From Botryllus schlosseri (lineage: Eukaryota > Chordata > Ascidiacea > Stolidobranchia > Styelidae): a stretch of 20,104 nucleotides of DNA. Shown here piece after piece: positions 1 to 8,453 of this stretch; positions within the stretch are counted from its first letter, which is position 1, and the number at the start of each line of letters is the position of its first letter. Under the pieces are notes generated by a model. The model did no database searches and was not told the origin of the DNA. It saw only the letters and a list, made by a program, of their open reading frames with translations. The translations under genes were made by a program, and so were the position numbers. Location of the stretch: assembly GCA_000444245.1 (NCBI GenBank), contig ATSW01014172.1:1-20104 (forward strand), written 5' to 3'.

Positions 1-79
1 AGACTTCATTTCATCAGTAAGACTACATTTGCTGAAAATGAGAGCAAATCTTCTCAATGTCTTAAATTTGAGACCAAAA

Positions 80-352
80 CTACAAATTATTTTTTGTAGT
101 GTAGCATATAGTGTGAATTGTGAACAGTTTCTTGGCTGCTAAAACTGATAGAAATAGATGTGCGATAAAAAGTGCCAGGATATTAGGCGCTTTCTTAACA
201 TAACGATAAATTGGAAACATACCTAAAATAACAGCATAGCTATACCGAAAAGTCCAACCAACAACTACTTGCCCAGCACCTGCATATTGTGCATAGCACA
301 GTAGCCATCCACAAATGAACCAAAATGTAAACACAACATCTTCTGTACGCAT
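80..352 (-). CDS. Hypothetical small membrane-like ORF, 90 codons
   Basis: An uninterrupted ATG-to-stop frame of 90 codons. The protein is strongly hydrophobic, with about three possible membrane segments (near residues 6-22, 37-50 and 57-70) separated by short charged stretches, for example YRYVKKAP near the middle. Its even hydrophobic pattern is unlike the other chance frames nearby. I recognise no family. A TTTTAG|GT acceptor-like site inside the frame means it could also be two pieces of a spliced gene, or an exon of a gene lying to the left of the window. No promoter or poly(A) signal was identified for it. It could still be a chance ORF. Confidence 0.25.
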   Translation of the reverse strand: MRTEDVVFTFWFICGWLLCYAQYAGAGQVVVGWTFRYSYAVILGMFPIYRYVKKAPNILALFIAHLFLSVLAAKKLFTIHTICYTTKNNL

Positions 353-572
353 GACGGCATAACGGCATAAACTGCTACATGAACGTCACTGAGCTATATA
401 AATGTACGACACGTACATGGTAATAAAGTGTAGATAACCTGAATTCAGTTTTCCATGAGATAACAAACTATATTGGTTAGTTATCCATAGATATAGATTA
501 TTATGATATTTGTTCAAATAAAGTTTGCAACAGTACATGAGAACATGCCCTCACATTTTGAAGGCGTGTGGT

Positions 573-612
573 CATAGCAATTTACAGCGTAGCTACGCTG
601 TAAATTGCTATG
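573..612. repeat. Perfect 40-bp palindrome
   Basis: Two 20-base arms with no loop. The left arm begins CATAGCAATTTACAGCG and the right arm is its exact reverse complement. The same terminal word, CCATAGCAATT, recurs at about 659 and, inverted, at about 692-702. It may be the fused ends of a small inverted-repeat (MITE-like) element. It would form a stable cruciform or hairpin. Confidence 0.9.
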
Positions 613-658
613 GTGTGGTCATCAAGTCGAGATAAAGTTCCTGATGCTGCGGTACACC

Positions 659-702
659 ATAGCAATTTACAACGTTGAAAATTGCCAGTTAATTGCTATG
701 GG
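659..702. repeat. Imperfect inverted repeat related to the 40-bp palindrome
   Basis: Starts CCATAGCAATTTAC and ends TTAATTGCTATGG, so its ends are inverted copies of the word found in the perfect palindrome at 573-612. The middle (AACGTTGAAAATTGCCAG) is not symmetric. It is probably a second, diverged copy of the same small hairpin element. Confidence 0.7.
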
Positions 703-704
703 TA

Positions 705-2500
705 AAGTGTCGGTCAAAACACGAATAAGGATAAAAGAAAGAAATAGTCACTGCATACTGGGCAAAGAATGACTGAGTACCATTCTCGAGAGTCCGTGAC
801 TCCACGTAAATGAAATGTGCCTGGGAAATGGAAACCCTCGACGAATGGATTCCTATTAAGCGATTCAGTTGTACATTTTCATTCTTCATAATTATGCAAT
901 TAAATATATATGCATATTGAAATAAACCCTAATATTTTCGGCTGACACTTGTGAATTCTCAATGGATTGTGTGAAAGGTCATTCTTTGTGCAACAAATAT
1001 TGCGTAATCGCGCAGCAGCTGAGCTGAATGCTAATCCGCATCCGCACCCCCACAGCACTTTAGGCTTCTGCAGAGATTTTAATCGATCGCTGTGGTGGGA
1101 GGCGGTCTTCGTTCGCGCAAAATAGCGACCACGGTGAAATTGTATCATTGATTTTCCGCATTGATCTCAAAGGACAGGGGTTTGAGCAGTACTAAGATTG
1201 AGGTATATTCAGAAGTCGGAGTCGGTACTTTAGGCAATCCGTATTCAGGCTTTGCTGCCGCCTTTATGGATTCGGTGTCCTGTGCTCACACTGTATGTTT
1301 TATTTTTTAAATATTTTTTATTGAATTACTTTGACTTGGAAAATCGTCGCTGCTCATCGTACCGAGATTTCAGTGGGGTATGCTGGATGAAGTCAGTTGC
1401 TACCCAGAGTCCAGACTGGAATCGGTAGTTGTTNTCAGGACAACATGTTGTGCNTGACAGANANATTTCTCGCGTGATTGAAAAATTNCATNCGCGTGGC
1501 GGAAATATTTTTCGCTCTGATTCGATACTGAATTACTTTTGAACGACAGTATGTGCTGGAATAGACCTGGTATACACCGGACTAAAGTTACACCGTATAT
1601 TCGCTGTTGCGCAAATGCCACGGTTGCTCGCGTTCATTGTAAAGCGCAAGCGCCTTATTCTGCATCTGGACTATGATATCGCTTTGTGACGTCAGCATAA
1701 TTCATTAATCGGCGTGATCAGAATCAGATATAAATGCTCGCGTGACAACTGATGTTAATATACAAGCATATTGTCTAAACATGATAGAAGGCATTATTTA
1801 AGATTATGTTGACTCCCTCTTCAAGTTGAGGAAATGCATGTGCCGCAATCAAACCCTCAACTCAGAGCCGCGGTTTGGCCTTTATCGCCCAGCGAATCTC
1901 GGCTATCAAAATGAATTATCGAATTACCATTGATGACGTAATCATATTCTGGGTGATTCACAGTAGCCAATATTCTCGCCAACAGTAACCTGATAACTGA
2001 TTAGTGTGTAAATGTACTATAGGCAGCATGCATGCACCCGCATCTGTTTGTTTTTGTTTTTCGTACTGTCAGATGACTTGAATACAACCATTCTGATTTT
2101 TTACCTAGATATCAGCAGTGTCCGCCGTTGGTGATGACCACGTCAAGCAGACTGCACGAAGAATGCATTATAAAGTGTGTAGTGTACCGTCAACATAATG
2201 AAGTACTTGAATACATCATAGTCTTCAACTTGACAAAAAAGAGCACGGAACAAGTGGTGCCCGTATAATATCATTTTCTGTAAGTTGAATGGTAGGCCTA
2301 CCTATCATATGCGAAAATCAATGTTCAAAATCAGAATCTATTTTCAGGCATCGGATGCGAAATCCATTCATCAATAATGCGAAGTGTGGCGCCAGGCCCA
2401 GGCATGAAAGTTGGAGAGCAAACGATGGTAAAATAAATAGCTTAGATACAATTTGCAAGAACCGAAGGTGGTTAAAGAATTTAGTGTTGGTACTCAATCA
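705..2500. other. Intergenic stretch, no gene recognised
   Basis: AT-rich sequence with only short open frames that show no recognisable protein. Six isolated Ns lie between about 1434 and 1492. A consensus CRE octamer (TGACGTCA) lies at 1686-1693. The word TAGGCCTA occurs near 2293. I see no exon chain, tRNA or rRNA here. Confidence 0.5.
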
Positions 2501-3010
2501 GTCGTAGCATCATATCATACATTTCTGCTCAAGTTCAAGTAGCAGTAGTGAGCGATTGCTCAAGTGGAAATAAAAAATTAACAAAATTGCACGAGCATCA
2601 AGAAGTGGATTAGCCTGAATTGTGGAATTCCTTGGAGTGCAATCGTAAGTGGCCATTTCCGAATATAGGTATAGTCAAGGTGAAAGTAATATCCTAAATT
2701 TCTGTTGAAACTACAAGCGGAAATAAAAAATTGCGTTGATAAGTCTTCAAGAAATTTTGAGAAGTAAATTTGGTCAAGGTTTTACCATCATCTTGCCACG
2801 AAATCGTGACTATTTCTGAATATAGGCAGTCAACGTATATCCATGTTGACTAGCGTGTATCTTTATGTTGAAGATGATCTGCATTGGAACCCAAGCAAAG
2901 CATCAAATTTCTAATCGAGTGTGTGTAGAGATCTATAAGGCATGTAAAAGCTGCTTCCAGTACAAGCAGAAAATTGAGTTAGAAAGAAATCTTTTAATTT
3001 GTTTCATAGA
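2500..3010. repeat. Degenerate ~185-bp repeats, left block
   Basis: Related phrases recur at about 2550, 2705 and 2930: a word like CAAGTGGAAATAAAAAATT, a GTAAATTTGGTCAAGG-type segment, then ATCGTAAGTGGCCATTTC and similar. The same phrases reappear at 4930-5640. Copies are strongly diverged and their edges are unclear. The hAT copies at 3028-3665 and 3977-4648 lie between the two blocks, which suggests one old array split by insertions. Confidence 0.55.
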
Positions 3011-3027
3011 GTAGATTTGATCTCGGT

Positions 3028-3665
3028 CAGAAGTAGCCAACCCGTGGCTCGCGAGAAGGTTTTCAGTGGCCCGCGAGTTAATTATCGAAATGAATTGCAA
3101 TATCAAAAAATAAATTAGGCAGGTAATTTATTGTGAGATTGCTAGACCAACGAAAATTTGATTGTCCTGACCGCAAACTTGTAGATGTTGATGACGAAAA
3201 TATCAGTTCCGACGCATTGGCGTAGCCAGGGGCCATCCACATTTTCGTATATGAACATAAAGTAGAATATTTTGTCGCAGATTTATTTGACTTGATATTT
3301 TTCTTAGCTCCTCGCGCGATTTATTGTCACTCGATTTCTAGCTTTTATAGTATTGTTTCCCTCTCATGAAAATTAAATAGGCGCCCAATCTACGGAATTG
3401 AGCTCAACTATATTCGCAATTATGTGAGAACTTGTCCTACATGCGACTTCGCGCCTGCACTCGCTGAAAAATAGTCGTTGATGAAACCTTTGCGCAAAAT
3501 GATAGACACATGTTCACTGAAATCTTCGATTATTGTGGTCAATTAAGCCCTGCGGTACACAGATCTGGTCAATTGGGCCCAGCGGTATACAGAGGTGACC
3601 CACAATATATGCAACATTATTATTGCCAGAATTCATTCATTAACTTTGAAAAAATTTCGCGATTT
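3028..3665. mobile_element. Non-autonomous hAT element, diverged copy lacking its right terminus
   Basis: Colinear with the element at 3977-4648: a left end with CAACCCGTGGC and CGCGAG, then shared internal phrases such as AAAATATCAGTT and CGACGCATTGGC, and CGCAATTAT / CTCGATTAC-type segments. The right terminal repeat is not recognisable and the end coordinate is approximate. An internal 30-bp tandem duplication (3537-3596, GGTCAATT...GCGGTA) is absent from the other copy. No transposase coding is visible. Confidence 0.7.
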
Positions 3666-3968
3666 CGGATCATATAGGTTCTATTCTAGCTGCACCTATC
3701 TTCGCAAACAATGGAATTGTCAATAATATGGTGATTTGGCGGCAAAATACAGTAAAAATCAATAAAACAGTAGCTCTTCTAACAATGATGTAAGTCGGTA
3801 TTTTTCTATGCTACCTATAATTTACTCGAACACTGCGGCAAACCTGGGTATGCGTTGAGGTAGACAAAGTATGTTACTGTAAACGCGAACGTTGAAATTT
3901 TCTTCATCGTCTTGAATAGTGATTCAGGTTTCCCTCAAGGCCAGGGATCATTTGAGTCTTTTGTGATG

Positions 3969-3976
3969 CACTAGTG
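3969..3976. repeat. Target site duplication, left copy (CACTAGTG)
   Basis: The 8-bp CACTAGTG directly abuts the CAGGGC terminus of the hAT element and is repeated exactly at 4649-4656. Eight-bp duplications are diagnostic of the hAT superfamily. Confidence 0.9.
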
Positions 3977-4648
3977 CAGGGCCGGACAACCCGTGGCCCG
4001 CGAGGTAATTTCCGAACTTGGTAATGTTATAAAAAAAAATGAATTGCACAGATTGTGAACTTGCAAGGCCAACCAAATATTTGATTAGTCTCGCCGCAAC
4101 ACTTGAGAAGTGATGACTAAAATATCAGTTACGACGCATTGGCATTTCCATGAGCCATACTTTGGTAGATCTTCGTACACTACAAAGCAAAATAATTTGC
4201 GATAAATTTATGAAAAGTAAATATTTTCTACACGCTTCGCGCAACATGTAGTCATTCGATTTCTTGCTTTTAATATTGTTACCCCTTTTTGAAAATGAAT
4301 GAACGCCTAATGTATCAGATTGAGTCTAACTATATTCTCGATTACGAGACAAAGTGTCGTTCAAATATGCGACCTAGCGTTTGCGCTCGCAGAAAGACCG
4401 TCGACTATGAAACCTAGGCACAAAATAATTGATGCATGTGGGTCGAAGCTTTCGAAATTGATATGTCCAGGCGCTGAATAGTCCAGTCCTGGAAAACTGA
4501 GCCCAGCGATATACTGCAGGCCCGCAATATAGTCAAGTGACAATATTATTGAGCTATGAACTTCGAAAACTTTTCGCGCGGCTAGTGGCCCGCGCAATAT
4601 TTCGGCGTTCGAATGTGGCCCTTTGGCTGAAAAGGTTGGCCAGCCCTG
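3977..4648. mobile_element. Non-autonomous hAT DNA transposon, 672 bp, complete ends
   Basis: Begins CAGGGCCGGACAACC; its end, read inverted, is CAGGGCTGGCCAACC. These terminal inverted repeats have the CAGNGNTGGCCAAC style common in hAT elements. A perfect 8-bp target duplication flanks them. The interior has no transposase-like frame, so it is a non-autonomous derivative. A diverged sister copy lies at 3028-3665. The intact duplication suggests a fairly recent insertion compared with the sister. Confidence 0.92.
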
Positions 4649-4656
4649 CACTAGTG
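4649..4656. repeat. Target site duplication, right copy (CACTAGTG)
   Basis: Exact copy of 3969-3976, immediately after the CCAGCCCTG terminus. Confidence 0.9.
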
Positions 4657-4929
4657 CGACCACAGATATTGTAATTATATTTTTGTGAAACTATTGTCTT
4701 CGCCATGTAACTTGCATGTATCAGTTCCGTTTTGGCGTTTGTGCTTCTGTTTTTGGTAATTTTTTCATAGAACTCGGAACGCATATGCAATTTTTCCGCA
4801 CTCGATATTTGCAGTGTTGAGGGATTATTTATGGAAGTATTTCTTACGGAAATTTCAAACGTTGCATTGCATCAAACAAGCACTGTTCAGTCTATGCAGA
4901 ATTGCTGGGCGGTCTGTATGTTTGACAGC

Positions 4930-5640
4930 CCTGATGTAATGGAATTTGGCTTCTTGCCAACATGGGTAGTCGAAGTAAAAGTAGTCAGTACTGCTCAAGT
5001 AATACATGATTTCTAGTGAAGTATATGTAGTGGTTTACAAGACATGTTAAACCTACCTCAAGGAAGCCGTTAGTGTGATGCCGTAAATTTGGTCGAGGTG
5101 TCGCTTGATTTTTGCATATAACCGTAAGTGGCATTTAACAAATTAAAGTATTCAACGTTGGGACTCTAGTGGAAGTAGAAGTAACAGGAATTTATACTGG
5201 AGTATGTAATGATTTACGAAGTATGTTAAAACTACTCCAAGTTGAAATTGAAGTTGAAAGGTACTCGAGTTGTTTAAAAATGGTAGATTTGGTTGTAATG
5301 TTTCATTCTTTTACCATGTAATGGTCCGAACATGGGTAGCCAAAGTAAAAGTAGCCGTTTTTGGTACTTAAGCTGAAGTAGAAGTAACATCATAAATTTC
5401 AACTGAAGTAGAAGTAGCAATTTTCAAGGTATGTCAAGATTATTTCAAGTGGAAGTAGAAATATAAGTTGATAAGTACTCGAGAAGTGGTCTTCGTCGAA
5501 CAGGAGTTAGTTCTCAAGCAGACATGTACCGGTAAGTAACGTAAATCTGTAGTGAAGCATATGTAGCACTTTCCAAGGCGTTGTATAACTACTTCGAGCA
5601 GAAATAGGCAACATACGGAATTCACTGACATTGCTGTATA
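4930..5640. repeat. Degenerate ~185-bp repeats, right block
   Basis: CATGGGTAGYCRAAGTAAAAGTAG starts at 4961 and again at 5331, 370 bp apart (about two units). The phrase GAAGTATATGTAG...TTTACAAG...ATGTTAAA recurs near 5017, 5200, 5410 and 5553. Frequent AAGTAGAAGTAAC words give the region a low-complexity look. The short open frames inside follow the repeat and are not credible genes. Confidence 0.65.
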
Positions 5641-5741
5641 TATTTCAGCCACAAGCGCCGAGAAAAAACGTTTTGGTGCAGCCACTTGTGATTGACGAAG
5701 AAAAAGAATAGGCACTCGACATCCGCAAACGGTGCATTGAT

Positions 5742-5909
5742 TTAATTCTTGCAGAGTGAATTTTTACGGAACGCTTTTTGTAATGCTCGTTTTAAATTGT
5801 TGCGGTTACTTTTATTCCTGCGATACCATTCTTTCATTTCATCAATCTTTTGCACATGGACTGTTCCATTAGCTTCGAGTTGTCCCAACAGTTGCAGTGT
5901 CTTATATTC
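5742..5909 (-). CDS. Candidate 3' coding exon, 55 codons plus stop, unrecognised
   Basis: On the minus strand a CAG acceptor (5912-5910) is followed by an open frame ending in TAA at 5742-5744, with ATTAAA overlapping the stop as a possible poly(A) signal. The peptide reads like a helical domain: LLGQLEANGTVHVQ, then KIDEMKEWYRRNK, then NNLKRALQKAF. The spacing loosely resembles a death-effector-type helix bundle, but this is a weak resemblance. A diverged tandem copy of its first ~50 bp lies near 5960-6013. No upstream exons were identified, so it may be a gene relic. Confidence 0.25.
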   Translation of the reverse strand, partial: EYKTLQLLGQLEANGTVHVQKIDEMKEWYRRNKSNRNNLKRALQKAFRKNSLCKN

Positions 5910-6099
5910 CTGCGACACCTTTTTTTATGTATATAATGCTTTTTTACTTTGACTATTTGTCATTAGTTTGAGTGGTATTAGCAGTTGCTGTTTGCTAAAC
6001 TCCTGTGACACATTTTCTGTGATTGCTTGTCGCAATATGATTTTTCACTTCAGCCTTGACTGTGTTAAGTGGTAGTTGTTCTCGCCTTATTTCACATTT

Positions 6100-6270
6100 T
6101 GTGTTTCGTAAATTAGATAGTTNTAGNTTCGTTGATAATAACCAATATCGTATTTGTATTTNNCCAGTTTCATTNCCCACTCACCCAATATACGCTGTGT
6201 GTGAGCTGATATGATGTTGTATCCCATGNTGTTAGNCGTGAGGCGTTNAACCAGGTATGGAGTGGAGATG
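6100..6270 (-). mobile_element. Probable fossil fragment of an LTR retroelement (RNase H region)
   Basis: A minus-strand segment encodes a short peptide with the spacing R-I-x-x-W-x-M-K-L-x-K-Y-x-Y-D-I-x-Y. This is typical of the RNase H connection region of Ty3-like LTR elements. It is a small old fragment with several ambiguous bases. No LTRs, gag or integrase are visible. Boundaries are approximate. Confidence 0.3.
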
Positions 6271-6292
6271 ANAAAGNGGGCGAATGACACTT

Positions 6293-6497
6293 CCATAGGG
6301 AGTGGCNTCATGTCCACAGTACGTCAGGCGTGTCNATAGGGAGTGNCGNCANGTNCACAGTACGTGAAGCGTGTCCATAGGAAGTGGCGTCATGTCCACA
6401 GTACGTCAGGCGCGTCCATAGGGAACCACGTGACGTCCAGGCTAGGTCAGACGCGTCCATGACGAGTCTCTCCATGTCCCCAGCACGTCATTGCGGA
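6293..6497. repeat. Five tandem 41-bp units
   Basis: Units start at 6293, 6334, 6375, 6416 and 6457, exactly 41 bp apart. The consensus runs CCATAGGGAGTGGCGTCATG, then TCCACAGTACGTCAGGCGTGT. The last two units are more diverged. Each carries repeated ACGT or CGTCA cores. Ns in the first two units suggest assembly difficulty there. Confidence 0.9.
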
Positions 6498-6784
6498 CGT
6501 ACTCAGCGAGTGGACAGGACGTCTCTAGTTGTCGACAAACCCACTCCAGGGAGGTAACGGCCGGAAGTAACCGGATGTCCTGCCAGCTATTCCACCGGAA
6601 GTCTAATGGACATCGAGTGTTTGCTGGGCTACGTTTGGGCGATTCTATATTTTTTGAAATAGCAGACTGGAGGTCACGAAATAACATCATGTAGCGAAGT
6701 TGTACCACCGGTTCCGCCAGTCCGAATATGTTAAATTATTATTTACTGGCCCTACAGTTTCCACGACACCTCCTTCAGCTCTGC

Positions 6785-7390
6785 CGGTAAATGTGATTAC
6801 GTGAGCAGAGAGGACAAGAAATTGATAGCTATATACATGCAATTACCCGATCTTATTGACCGATTTTATTTTGAATTATCGAAAACCGTCGCGCTTCGCG
6901 CTGGCTCACTAAACGGTGATCCTGATTTCGTGGCAGAAGCGAACAACGGGACGGGGGTCAGTTTATCACCCTATGGGAGCTCAAGACATAAGTGTTGTGG
7001 AGGGCCTGACGAAGTGCTGTTTCGTTCCTGCCAACGGGCATACGCTCGAAAATGTTTAATTATTAGTGAGTGGTCCTACCTTTTCAAACACAACTCACTC
7101 GGCTCAACCGGTCAATCTGATTACGTGAGCAGAGAGAGGATAAAAATTGATAGCAATATATATGCAATTCCCGATTATATTGACCGATTCGATGATGAAT
7201 TATAGAAATATTTCGCCCTTCGCGCGATTAGTCGAGAAAAGCTGACTAAAACGGACACTCGATTTAGATTATAAATAGCGGTGAACAGACGTCTAGCCTG
7301 ATGAGGGGGGTCTGCGGGGCTTCGAAATTTGGTTTATCCCCCTATGGGGGAGGGGCTGACGAAGTGCTGTTACGGCCCTGGGTATTGATA
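6785..7390. repeat. Two-copy tandem repeat, offset about 324 bp
   Basis: GATTACGTGAGCAGAGAG starts at 6795 and again at 7119. Both are followed by matching text (AATTGATAGC, ATATTGACCGATT, CCCTTCGCGC or CGCTTCGCGC) and later by a CCCTATGGG...GGGCTGACGAAGTGCTGTT block at about 6970-7022 and 7340-7370. The 134-codon open frame at 6801-7205 is produced by this repeat. A gene there is not supported. Confidence 0.75.
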
Positions 7391-7529
7391 ACTAATTTAC
7401 GGATAGATGTGAAACAAGTGACTCTCGACTGAATACGCGGAGATGCGTACTGCTTAGCCGGTCAAAAGCAGCATATTTGGTAGTCCTAGCTCGCGACGCA
7501 AGCGTCCGAATAATTTGATATGTCGGTGT

Positions 7530-7811
7530 TTATCTAAAGCAAGTGTCGCACTGATTCCAAAAATACGAATTGAAATCTCGCCAAGGCAATAAAACTACTC
7601 CGAAATAGTAACCATAGGTTGATTGTTCTGAACAATGGGAGCGCGGCAACACAATGGCCATTGGCGTCAAGCTAATGAGCGGAATAATGCCAATTTTCAT
7701 GTTTTGGTGACTATTTTGGGTTCCTTTCCTTGTCCTGGTATTCGTGCGGCCCCGACCGTACTCTGAAATTATAAATTTGTCCCTGCCACCGAAAAAGGTT
7801 GGTAACCACTG
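7530..7811 (-). mobile_element. hAT-type transposon terminus
   Basis: Read on the minus strand from 7811 the sequence is CAGTGGTTACCAACCTTTTT followed by a GGTGGCAGGGAC stretch, a classic hAT terminal repeat. The next eight bases outward (7812-7819, ATTTAAAC) are the expected position of a target duplication, but I found no second copy, so the other end is undetermined. The terminus sits just beyond the 3' end of the left gene copy. The start coordinate is approximate. Confidence 0.65.
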
Positions 7812-8357
7812 ATTTAAACCATTATTGACCAATTTAAGAAATTCCAAACCAGAATACGAAGAGTGTTGTTTACGTGTAGTATGTGGATAAATCCCCCAAA
7901 TACGAATGTGGTTGTAAGCATGAATAACTAAACAGATTGGTATTGGTGCAAGAGGATTTGTAGGCTACTACATAATAGTGTGTATATGATTCATATCTAT
8001 ACAGCTTTGTCATTAGGGTGGGATTGGAGATAAACAATTCGCGCTGCAATATATCCCATATACTTGACTGAAGAAAATATAAGTTTCTCATTACACATTG
8101 TGAACTCTAAAATCTCACCGTTCTCATCTAGTATGTCAATAATGCTTTGGATCATTTCTTCCAAAGACTTTGATTCCTCCTCATCCCCATCATCATCGGC
8201 TTTGCATTTCAGCATCATTTAAGTGCCTGCCGAAGAAGACTGCCACGTTTTTTACGGAGAGCCATTCTGTTTGGTCGTCGGCCACGGGAAGGTTGGAATC
8301 CTGTATCGGAATCAAGGCGTTGAAGCGTTATATTCATGGATTCTACTCTGAACTTAC

Positions 8358-8453
8358 CTCGTCGTCTAAACGGTCGGCGTTGGCTCCCGCCGCGACGAGG
8401 ACCTCTTTTGTCATCATCATCGTCATCATCATCATCATCACCGCCTCGTCCCC
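8358..8453 (-). repeat. Poly-Asp exon (exon 14, left copy), expanded
   Basis: GAT/GAC codons give a run of ten Asp, against six in the right copy (19486-19563). The exon is 96 nt against 78. The difference is exactly six codons (four Asp, two Gly), so phase is kept. Simple GAT-repeat slippage explains most of it. Confidence 0.85.

Noticed and set aside
4361-4790. Minus-strand frames of 78-100 codons
   Set aside because: They lie in the hAT element end and adjoining DNA and show no transposase features.
2500-5640. CRISPR-like array from spaced repeats
   Set aside because: Repeats are long, degenerate and without regular unique spacers, in a eukaryotic context.
6801-7205. 134-codon open frame as a gene
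   Set aside because: It spans a tandem repeat and encodes the repeated segment at both ends, with no recognisable domain.
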